DNA from: Cyanoderma ruficeps | Lineage: Eukaryota > Chordata > Aves > Passeriformes > Timaliidae | Reading direction: 5' to 3' | Length of the DNA: 64,000 nt | NCBI GenBank assembly: GCA_008694505.1 | Contig: VZDJ01000034.1 | Location: forward strand, 1,968,534-2,032,533 | In this document: positions 12,301 to 24,300 of the stretch, in pieces | Numbering within the stretch: the stretch's first letter is position 1 | Layout: each line of letters starts with the position of its first letter | Translations under genes and position numbers: made by a program | Notes under the pieces: generated by a model | Database searches by the model: none | Told to the model about the DNA's origin: nothing | Seen by the model: the letters and a program-made list of their open reading frames with translations, nothing else

Positions 12301-15300
12301 AGCTTCCTGTCATTTTGGAGAGCTTTTCAAGAAGGACTTTCCAATGTCCCTTGATGATGTGATAGCTTCAGTTTTAAACGTGCAGTGGGAATACTTAATT
12401 CCCACTTAATTATCGATTACCTGCCTAATTTTCAATTACTTGATTATCAATCTTGGCTGTTGCTTTTAATCTGCCAACTGTTCAAACATGAGTTAGCAGA
12501 AACCTTAGTAATATCAAGTAAAAGGCTGCTGGAGTGCTCTTCTTTTAGTTCTGAAGAAAATACAGGTTTAAATTAATATATGTAAATAGTTATCTACCTA
12601 AATAGTTATTTACTTATCACTTAATTATCTAATTTTCTTTCTTTACTCCTTTTTTCTTTCTCCAGGCAAAGGGAGGAATGCAGGGTCTTCATGATGGAGC
12701 TGAAGTTGTTCTAGGTCCCGATAGCTCACTTGAACTTTTAGGGCCAGTTCCACCCGAACAGCAGTTCACAAACCAAAAGATGAGACCTGGCTCAGGAGTA
12801 CTGGCTGTGAGAGTCGTCCCAGATGGGCCAACTAGAGTTCTGCAGGTGACAGTTCTTCTTTAACCAGAATCTAGTTCCATTCTTTGCTTATACTGAAAAT
12901 ACTCTTTTTCTGTATTATTTCTTTAAATCCTTATGAAAAGCTGCCTTTATAATGACATGAAAGGGATGAGAATATCATACTGCAAAAGTTTTCTTTGTCC
13001 TTAGTTTTTCAAAAAGATAATATGCAAAGGCAGGGCAATGTAGCTGTTGCTTACATATATGTAAGGGATCATTGTAGTAATTTATTTGTTTTCAGATAAC
13101 TGATTTTAACCAACGTAGAAATGATCGTTCATTCAGTGAAGGAGAAGAATTTCCAGTTACGGAACAAGATCTGCGCAAGTTCAAAAATCCAGATACAGAA
13201 CAGGAACTAGAAGTAAGATATGACAACTAGTACTTGTCTTTTTTATTTTCATTTTTCTTTCTAGATTTCAGGAGGGGGATGATGGTCAGTAACCTCTCCT
13301 GATGATGACCTTGTGTTATAAGCTTTAGATTTTCCTGCTACAACTTCTTGTTCTTATAATTTCTGTTAACATGCCTTAATCCTCTTGATTCTAAGACTAC
13401 TTTTCAGTGAGCTGCTCAGTCTCTCTGGAGATGATCCTAAACAAATAATTTCTTTTCAGAAATGTTTATTTGATCTCACAAGTTTTTTCAGTATTGGTCT
13501 GTTAGTGGTGGGTTTTTTTCCCTTCTTTTCTCAGGTGCTTGTGAAACTGGAAGGTGGAATAGGATTGTCTTTGGTCAACAAAGTCCCTGAAGAGCTTGTG
13601 TTTGCAAGCCTCACCAGAATAAATGTCCACTACACTCAGCTCTCCACCAGTCAGGTGCTAGAGCTCAGTGTGCATGATATACAGGTATTTGCCATTTTGA
13701 AACAAATTCATTTATTCCTGGCTCTTCTTCAGCTTTTTGAGTCATAATAGGTTTGAAAAATGTTTAGAGCTGTAACTGAGATCTGAATTCCTAAATCTCA
13801 CTGGAGTTTCAATTCTGTTTTCTGTCCATTTTGTAGGTGGACAACCAACTTATTGGCACCACACGGCCTTTTATGCTCTTTCTGACGCCCAGGATGAGTG
13901 AGAATGAACCCCTGGACCCTGGGCCTGCTGTGCAAGTCAATGCCATGAAATTTCCCAGTAAAAATGCACTGACTGATATATACAAGGTAAACCACAGTGT
14001 CTTGTTTGTGTAACACAGGTGTTACTTTGCGTAAATGACCTTTCCTGTTCTTAATTTTTACTTGTAATCTGAATTCAGTGGTTTGTGAAACACTTTGTTG
14101 AATCAATTCTGAAGCTTAAAGGACACAGTGTCCACCTTCTCATGTTTTCAGTGTTTAAAGCTACAGTACAGTGATGAACAGGTTAATAAGTATATTTAAA
14201 AAAGTGACAAATCAGTCCAGATTCCTGTCTGTCCATGTCTGTGACCTTACATTTCAAGGCAGTCATTCTCTCCTGAGAACTGTAGCACAGTGAACCAGAA
14301 TATCTCTATGTTTTGCTCTTCAGGAGTTGAGTACAAGGCTATAAATTCTCTCTGATAAGCTGTTATCTTGCTGCATAAACCCAGTTCTGTGCTCTGCAGC
14401 CATTTGGAAATGTTGGTTGTAAATTTATCCACCAACTGTGGTATGTACTGTGAGGGCAAAACTGAGTTGGTTGTCAAGACTTGCTTTCTCACTTGGAATC
14501 TTCACGCATGTATTTTGACTGTTTTGAAAAGCAGCTGATTTTCCAAAGTGTTGGAAATGCAGCTCAGATTTTGAAGTGTTAGGATTAGGTAATAAAGCAC
14601 AACGCCTTCCAGAAAATGGAAATAATCATCACTGGTTGTAGATAACTTGAAGTGAAGAAAGCTACCAAAGACATTTTGAAGGTGGGAGTCTTGCTACAAA
14701 TCCATGAAAGTGAAAATATTCCATTGAAACAGAGCACATTGTCCTTTTTAGTACCTTACATGGATTATATTTCTGGTGTTCATGGTGTAAACTGAGACTT
14801 TTTTTATCTCTGTAGCATCTGATGATCACTGCCCGAAAGTTCACAGTTCAAATTGAGGAGAAACTACTTCTGAAACTGTTGAGTTTCTTTGGCTACGACC
14901 AGTCGGAATCAGGTGTGGTATAAAATTGCACAGCCCAGTTTTACAATGTACAGAAGTACTATGATCTTTGCATATACAATAAGTAGAAAACAACAGCACA
15001 CTCTTGGCTTTGTGGAAGCTCACACTCTTGAGCAGAGCTGGAAATGCCTCAGTGGCCCCTGTGAAGCTCTTCATGGGTGTTGTGCCTGTTGCAGAATTCA
15101 GGTGATGGCCCTAGAAGAAGTTCAGTATTCATTTTCAGTTCCTGTATCTGGATTCATCTGAACTGGGATAAAAGAAATTGTGTTATTAATTTAGCAAGCC
15201 ACTTTGTTTAGTGATTTGTTTAGTTTGTTTATTTAACCCAGGGCTAGAAGTGGGAGCTGTGTTAATTTGTTCCTTGGGCAGTTCCTCTTGCTTCACTGCA

Positions 15301-18300
15301 AGAAAATTTTGTCTGACCTTTGTGTTGGCATCCATACCCCTCGTTTTAATTGTAATGTAAGTTTTCTTTCATTCACTGAGGCAAGACAGATCTTTTCAAT
15401 TTTCTGATCTCATAGATGCTATTCTAATCCTCCTATTTTAGTGTTTATCTGTGCTTTGGAAACTTTCTGAAATGTTTGTTTTGGAGTGGCAATTGAAAAA
15501 GTCACTTCTATTATGCAGTAGCCTGTGCACTGTTACATAATAACTATCACAGGAAAAGAACTATTTTTGGCATGATTCCAAATGGGGCCAAGCCTACAAA
15601 TGATGCTCCAGAGTTCTGTCTTGTTAATCCACAGTGTCCTCTGAATTGTCTCTGGAAAAATAACAGCATTACATTCACAGAGGACCTAGTGATGAGGAAG
15701 AAGTAAAAATTTTGAGTTTTGCTCTAAGCCTTTTAACTAATCTCCCCTTTGTTCTGGTTTACTCTGTTCCTTTTGCTCTTTTTTCCTTTACTTACTGTAC
15801 ATTATTTGTGGTTTATCTGCTAATGTCATCCTAGATTCAGACAAAAATAATTTTCACATTTACAGTTAACATATTTTATTGTTCATAAGTCTGAGTTCAT
15901 AAGACTTGGTCATCTTTTGTCTTTGCCCTGCTTCCTCACACCACCCAGGTGCTCTTAGAAATAACGTGAGCCTGTTAATGTCGACTGAATTTGAGTCACC
16001 CTCCATGGAAACTGATTTATTGGATATCTTCCATGTAGGCATGTTGTCCATTGTGTAGTGAATATTTGAAAACTTGCTTTGTACATTATTTTCCTAGTTA
16101 AGTGTGTAAGGATTTACAGAGAGAGTAGAGAGAGGAAAACAGACTGTAAGAGTATGAGTGCACAGTAGGAACGTTGCCTAGTCATGTGTTATCTCCTTGT
16201 TTCTGTGTGCTGATAAAGAGAAATTAGAAGTGAAATTAAAAGCTCCAATAACAGGTTTTAGAGATGCAGAAAGATCTGACAAAAATTCTTGAGCCTCAGA
16301 GGTCAACCTCGTGTCAAAAGGCATGAGTAATTTTGCTGGCTACACCAGCAGTCACACATACTTTTTATTTGTGCAGAAGATTGTTAACTCTTAACAGAGT
16401 GTGCATTCCTAACCCCATATTTATTTATCTTTAATTGGTTCTAATTCCTGTGTTTTGTCTGTATGCAGAGGTTGAAAAGTATGATGAAAACCTCCATGAG
16501 AAGGTTGTTGAACAAGGTGGAGCACAAAAACGATACTACTTTGAAAATCTGAAAATCAGTGTGCCTCAAATCAAGTTGAGTGTCTTCACTTCCAACAAGC
16601 TCCCTTTGGATCTCAAGGTACACCAGTGCATTCCCAGAGTGGGCTTCCAGTCAAAAAGAGGAAAAGGGAACAGATGCTTTGATACTTTTAGTATCCATTT
16701 ACTCTTGCATTATCCGAGTTAAAAATAATAGAAATTCCAGCAACTTCTAACATTTAATTAACATAATTTCCAGTCTCTTCTGTAGTAGTCCATTTTTGTA
16801 ATTTCAGTTGAAGCACAGCCAACTGGACCTAATGACTCAGTGCTTTACAAAGAACCTTAGTTACAAGAATGGAAGTGTAAAGAGCTCAGAGGGAATTACT
16901 ATCATAAAATAAGAAGTTATTCAACTTAGAGAACAGAAATACAGGACAACTCTGAGTGTTTTCATCCAAAAAATGTTGTTTCATTGGAATTGGAGAATTT
17001 GCACGAGCACTGTGCAATACAGTTGAAAAATAAACGGAACTGAGATTTGAATATAGACTTAAAATAGGTGGAAAATCTGGTCTTTTTCAAATGGTCATAA
17101 ATCTGGCACAGTTGGTATGTGAACCAGGGATTCCAGATTATGGCCAGAACATAATCTCCCCCAGTGTTCCCAAATCGTGTGTTAGGACCTTCCTGAACAC
17201 AATAAAGGGGCAGCAGTCAGTTACTACTTCAAAAACGATTAATTTAACATCTCAGTCAGAAATACTTCAGTTCTCTCTGAGCTAACACAGCTACTTCTCT
17301 CCAAGGTGGGAGAGTTGAAACAAAACCAACCAACCAAACCATAAAAAACTCTCCCCACTGTGGAGGAACTGAGCTGCTGCCTTGTCAAAAAACATAACTG
17401 AGACACCAACAGGGCTTTTTTGTCCTTGATATTAATTGACATCATGATGAGCAAGCTTCTAAAGAAGTTTAATGTTGTGTAATGAATGTGTGTCATAGAG
17501 TCTTACCAAGATGATCCAGAAGATCACCAGTCCTACATTCTTGTATTCTTTTTACCAAATCCTTGTGCTGGGGGCAGTTCAATACCCAGCTGGGATATTC
17601 CTTGGCTGTGACATTCCTGACCATTAAACACAGCAGCAGTGTCCTGAATATGTAGTTGCACTTCAGCTGCAACATGAAAACGCTTGTAATTCCATTAGCT
17701 GAAACGCAGACTGAGGAAGCAGAACTAGCAGTGAGTGCCTTTAAGAACCCAGCTCTGTGCACTGCTCTGTTTGGATTTCCTACCACCCTTGGTATAGGAT
17801 TGCACACGGATCCATCCTGGCAGCCGCCAGCAGCGTTCCCAAGAGAAAACTTGGCATATACATTTTCCCCATAATGTTAACAGTCCCTGCATATTCTGTG
17901 TATTGACTTTCACAGAAAGAGTTCAATTCACTTCTGTAGCACAGGAGAGTTCAGGGTAGGAGGGAGAGAATTATCACAGTAGAGCCTTTGTGGAAGTTTT
18001 TCTAACTACCTCTAATGTTTCTGGCTCGGAAATGGCTGTCTGGTAATTTGGTGTAGACAGATTATTTTTATTAGGTACCAGTATTAACAAAGTTGCCTTA
18101 TATAATATCTGATAGTTAAACAGGAAATTGCTTCCTACCCAAGTGAATAATGAGGACTACTCTGGTTGGTCATCAATTTACTGAAAAAATAAATAAGCTC
18201 TTTTCTTACTTGCAAACTTAACTCAGACCTGTAACTTGCCTTAATTGCCTGCAGATGGCACAAAAACTCGTGTTCCTTATACCAGGCAGCTTTGGTGATT

Positions 18301-21300
18301 AATGTGTAAAGATAAAACATCAGTGTGAAGCTTCTTGCCTTCTTGGTGAGTGTGCAGATGCCATTATCAAGACCTGAAGAAGAAAGGGCTTCTTTCTGTC
18401 TTAAAAAATTAGATTTCTTACAGTTTTTTTCAAAATTACTGTATTTACATGTGTCTATATTTAGATGTATAGCTTGTCCACCTTAAATGATGTTTTTATG
18501 TATAAATTGTACAAAGTAGAGATGCCTGTGAGCTAATTACAGTTTTAGTTTTCTTCCTTGAAAAATAATGGGAAAAGCTGGTTTAAAGAATTTTTTTAGA
18601 CCACATAATGTTAAGAAATGAGCCTCAGGCTTACAGGAAATTATGTATGTTATTCCAGCTCATCCTGACACTTAATCCCTTCACAGAAGTTCAGCAGGGT
18701 GGAAAATAGCCAGTTTTGTCAAGGAAATTAATTTAGGGTTGGAGTTTAATTGAATATTAGAACAATATAGCAAAGTTACATATGGAATCTTAGACACATT
18801 TTAGTTTGAATTTTTCCTATCAAGTGTGGGAGCTTTTGAAGAAACACAGTGCTAAGAAGTTATCAACGCTTAGAGTTAAAAGGTTTGTGAGTGACTGCTC
18901 TCTGTATCAGTGTCCACACTGCAGTGGTAGAGAACTCCAGCAGCTTCAGAGAATTTTGGTTTGTTACCCATTTAAAGGATGCTTTGAATGAGAAGCAGAG
19001 AGAAGAATTACAATGGCAATGTTTTATTTACTCAGGCATTGAAAAGCACACTGGGGTTCCCTCTGATCCGGTTTGAAGATGCTGTGATTAATCTGGATCC
19101 TTTCACTCGGGTCCATCCATACGAAACTCAGGAGTTCATCATTAATGACATTCTGAAACACTTCCAGGAGGTCAGTGTGATGGAGATTATGTTGTAGCAG
19201 AGGTTGAACTTCTCTTGGTGTAGGGGTTCTCCACTGAGGATGTGGGAACTCTTTCCTGACTATTAAGTGTTAGTGCTGTGTTGCTTCTTTGGTATATGGA
19301 GAAGTAGTATCCTGGAAGAATTCTAAGAATACATTATATTTTAAGGTGAAACTGTTGTTAATTTTACTGGTAGTTGTGTGTTGATTTCTCCAGTAAACCT
19401 ACCTGGGTTGGCATAAGCTTCTGTTGTGGGTGGGATGTTTTTTAATCAACCTTGCTCATGTTAATGTGATCTATAAGAAATACTTCATTCTTCCTATTGA
19501 TTTTACAGGAGCTGCTGAGTCAGGCAGCAAGGATTCTAGGTTCTGTGGATTTCCTTGGCAACCCTATGGGTCTACTGAATGATGTTTCAGAAGGTGTTAG
19601 TGGACTTATAAAGTATGGCAATGTGGGTGGTCTCATCAGAAATGTCACTCATGGAGTATCCAACTCTGCTGCAAAGGTAAAAGTTGTGATATTAAAGTCT
19701 GCTATAACAAGCGAAAAATAGGCAAGAAGTCAAATAGAACTATTAGCCATGTTTAAATTGCTTTATGTCCTGTTTGTTTTGTAAAAATGGTGTTTGGAGT
19801 GTAGATACTGTTTTTCTTAAATGCTTTCTGTACATCCCAGGGATGCCAGAAACAGTGGACCACTCAAAGCCTTATTATTGCTGTACAGATGCTTGCCAGT
19901 TCAATCAACTTTTAACCAAAGTGAGAAATAATTTGCTCCTACGTGCAAATGAGCAGAACTGCATTAAATTATTTATATAATCTACATAGAGAGAGCCCTA
20001 GAGAAAGGTGGAGGTCATTTAAGGGGTCATTTAGTATTACAGGAGTTGTTAGCTGTTACTTTTGAGAAGTGATTAAGCTGATGTGAATAGCAATTATTAT
20101 GCTGACACTTGAGGTTTGGGAGTTTTGTGCCACATAGCATAAGGAATTTCTAGATTGTTTTGTATTTATCTGTAGTTTAATTCTAAAGTCTCTACATGGT
20201 GAACATTCTTTTGTCCTTCCTGATAACATCTGAGAGAATTCAATTCTATCAGTGAAAATAACTGTATTTAGTGCCCAGGAGAGGGATGATCTGAGACAGG
20301 AGTCAGAAATAGGAAGCAGTTTGGATTATGGTTGGTGCTGTACTTGACACTTAGCAAACATATGTTCTTGAAATGTTCTATGACGTACATGGAGTGTCAC
20401 CATGAACCCCTTCATGGGTACAACTGCAGTAATGCTTTTTTGACACAAGGACATGTTGGTAAATTGTTCTTGTGAAAACTCTTTCTATTATTATAATCAT
20501 TTTCCTAATGGGTAACTTTGTACGTGTGTATTGTCATTGTTCATCCTTTAACAACCATTCCCGCTTACTTGTATACAAGGAAACCTGCTTTTTCCCCTCC
20601 TTAGTGAAAAAGGTAATTCAGAAGATGTAAAATATGCAGAGTGTGTGTAATTACAGAGAGCTCAAGACTAACATTAAACCTAGACCATCACTAAGTGCAG
20701 AGCTGGATCTGACCCAGAGAGCTGAGCCATGAGGAAAGATGACATGCACATTCTCTGTCATAATTATCTTGTTTGCAGCATTACCCTATTTTGCACAATT
20801 TCAAGAAATTCAAACAAAATACTGTGTTGATATCCCTGCCTTAATCTCGTGGTAGGTGGTTCTCAGCACTGCAAATACAAGCAGTCTGGTAGAAGACTTG
20901 CTGAGCTTCTGGAAGGCAGCTGTATCTGTCTGCAGATGAGTACTTTTGTCCATGCTTTGTCATGGTGGTTGTGTCTCTGGTGACCCATCCACTCCACCCA
21001 ATAGAGTATGTTTCTTTAGAGTTTCCTTTCTATAAAGTGTTGTTTCCTCATCGCAGTCACATCTGCAGCAACAGTCTCATAAATCTTCCTTTAAAAGGCA
21101 CGAGCCTTCCTCTGTTTCCCACAAGGGCAAGGTCATTCTTTGAACTTTGGAGTCATTTGTAACCAAGGGGTTTGTGAAGGAAGATTTTCAAAGGCAGAAG
21201 GGCAGTTGAATGCTGAGCTCCTTTCAAAATTCAACAGGACTTGAGTGCCTGCTTCCCATTTATACCTTTGAAAATCACCCCATGTATTATTTATTTGTCT

Positions 21301-24300
21301 TCCCAGGTATTCTTTTCTTTCTCGTTGATATATCAGAAATGTCTCTGTGATGCGAGTCTCTTACAGTTCCCTTTTCAAAGTGTTTTATATGGTTTATGTA
21401 TTTGTCCTTTTGGAAAAAGGAGAGAAATCCATAATTTAAGAAGGTTTAGTAGTACATTGTGGAGCTCCTTGAATCTTCCTTCCAAAGGTTGAATCTTAAT
21501 TCTGCTGCATAGAAGACAATGGTAAAAAAGGCTCAAATAGTCAGGTTGAATTCTTCCTTATGCACTGCTTTTAGGCATTTAAATCTGCTTGAAAACTAAG
21601 CCAGGAATGTCCATATGATAAAAAAATTGGCATTTCGAGTACAGTTTGGGATATGTTATGTTTGTGGTACAGCACAGAAATTTGTCTTTTACTTTCTGTT
21701 CTTCCTTGTGTGTGCCTTGTGAGTGTGTCTAGGATATGTAAAGTGTTGGTAAAGACACTTTCGTGGAGAGAAAAAATAATCTGAGTTAGTCAAGAGAAAC
21801 AAAACTGAAACAATAGGTCATTTTCATCTTGCTGTTGGTGCTCTGGGAAGGTATTTTTAAGTATATTTTCACTGCATAAATTTTCACCTGATTCAGCTGT
21901 GCCACAGAGGGCTCTTCCCTTTGCAGCCTATTCTGTGGATCTGGTAACTAAAGCAGCCAAAACTAGAGGAGCCTGTGTCCTGCACAGGCACTGACGGCTG
22001 GGAAAAATCTCCATTTTGGTTGTTTGACTACCTGACTTATGAAGTGTCTAAAATAAAAATCTATCCTAGATTTTAAGATGAGTTAGCTATTAAGGTGTGA
22101 GTAGATAGATAAACAAAGAGTAATACTGTAATCATGGCTTTAAAAGTAACACTGCTCAACTGAATCGAGAAGTAAGCTATTGGAGTTGTATCTGGTTTTG
22201 TCATTTTATTGCTTTTCTATTTTATAGTTGTGCTGATTATCCCTGTAATGGCTTTTCCATGCATTTCAGAGCACGCAGTGGGTAATGCCTTCTTTCAAGT
22301 GGAGAGCTGCAGTGTATTTAAATTGGCACAAAACCTTAGGTTAAATAAAGTTCACTACAGACAGTTTTGTATTTTTTATCCCTTGGAGATTCCAAGTTCT
22401 GTATTTTAAAAAGTTCTTTGATCCTAAATATAGACACCAGAGGGAATTTCATTCCCTCTGAATGGAGCCTTCTATAGTTGCCATATGCGTAGAAATGTCT
22501 CACATTCTTGGCATCCACACTTTTCTTATTCCCCCGTTAGGCATGATAGAACTAAATCCTAAATTGTTCCTGTTTCAGATGTGTTTCAATTAGAAATGAA
22601 TATTGAGCAGTGAATTAGCAGCTGAACAAAACTGTTCTGTAGCTTGTGTTCTCCAAATGGAAAAGTAAGTGGGGTTGTTACTGGCTATTACTGGCAAATA
22701 GTTGTTGTGCTGACACAGTGAAATTGCTGGTGGTAAAGGATTGAAAAGATTCACGACTTGTCAATACTGTATTTAATGTGTCTGATGCTTTTCTACCTCT
22801 ACCATGAATTCGTTCATCCTTTAGGAATTATGAGCACATAGTAGTGTAGCTGAGGTTAGGATACAGGATGGAAATAATTGGTGTGTGCTTCCTTCCTCTT
22901 GAGAAAAAGAACTTAATGAACTTCACGAAAGAGTTGAATTTTCATATTGAACTTAGGAGTTTCCAGTTTAATTAGGCTTCTTAAGGAAAGGTAAACCATC
23001 AGTCACAGCTGCATTTCCCTGTTAGGTTTTTGGGGAGCACACAGGATTCTGGGACACAGGCTTCCTTCCAGAAAATAATGGAAAATAAAGAGGAAGTAAT
23101 AAAGGAATTATCTAAAAACAAATCTTGAACAAGTGTTTGACTTGCATGAATGTTAACCTTAACAAAGTTGGCAGTAAATACAATGAGAAATGGCTGTAGC
23201 AAAGGACAGAAGGAAGGTACAGTTTGAGCAGGCTCTACCCAAAAACAGATAGAAAGGTTTCTAAAGCAATCAAAGGTGATGGCTCCCTTTTGTTTAAAGT
23301 TTCTTAGTTCACTTAATCAACCACTCCTCTTTGATACCATTCAGAAGCAAGAACAACTGCCATTCTCCAATCTTGGAAGTAACTGCAGTTCAGCTCTAAC
23401 AACATTAGCTCAAGATGCCAAGGGAGTAGATGAAAATAAAATCAAATCTTGGTGTGAGGGAACTTCTAACAAAAGCCTTTGTATATGAAGCCTGAGAAAG
23501 AAATACATGGTGGTGTTTTCCTAAGAGTCTTAAATAGAATCATAAAGTGATGCTGTAGAAAGGTCCCGGTGGTGTTTGGGTTCTGAGTTTGCTGAGTGTC
23601 CTACCACTCCATATTTTCATGATGTTTGATTCCTGGCTCTTCTCCTTAACTCCTAAGAGCAGAATGTGTGTGGTTACTGTCAGTCTCACTGGATAAAGGT
23701 GAGGAAGGCCAGAATATATGTCATCTTTGTGGGCAACCTTACAGATTAGAATTAGGGTTTTCCTTTGGGAAAGCTGGTGGTTATCCTCCCTTAAAAAGGG
23801 TAGCTGAGGTATTGAAGTAGTGGGATTTAGCAGCATTTACCATAATTTTTTCTATTCCAAAAGTGATTTATACAGTTTGGGTCAAATGTAGCTTTTTCTG
23901 CGTTTTCTTCAGTGTAATCTTTATCTTTCCCAGTGTAGCGTAGAGGCTCCTGCAGCCTGTCCAGGTGCCACTGCAGATCATCTTCAGTTTAACTTCCATT
24001 TCATCCACAGATAAGCAGCTCGTGCAGGTTTGCATGAGCAGTGAGAATTTGTATCAAAATGTGCAGATTATGAGGTGGAAAGCAATTGAAATTCCCAGAC
24101 AGAAATGCTGAGTACTGGAGGAACATTACAGATGAGGCCATTTCCCCATTTCCTGCCAGTTTGAAAAGACAGCAAGTTTTATGACCAATTAGTGGCAATC
24201 AAAAGCCGTGGAAAGTGTCAGTTTTAATGTGCAGAACATCTGGTATCTCTAATTAGTATCTTTGAAAGAGGTTTTGGGATAAAGGATCATTTTTGAGAAG

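Larger units (their letters stand above)
396..19508 (+). other. Introns between exons 1 and 24
   Basis: The 23 introns in this block range from 115 bp (8739-8853) to 2.4 kb (16618-19035). The longer ones (14913-16468, 16618-19035, 3894-4984) are AT-rich and hold no second gene, RNA gene or transposon that I recognise. All use GT-AG ends except 6060-6606. A small inverted repeat (GTGGGAA/TTCCCAC, 12385-12405) lies in an AT-rich part of the intron before exon 17. Confidence 0.8.

Noticed and set aside
12385..12405. GTGGGAA/TTCCCAC inverted repeat as a functional element
   Set aside because: Seven-base arms with a seven-base loop are common by chance in this much sequence.
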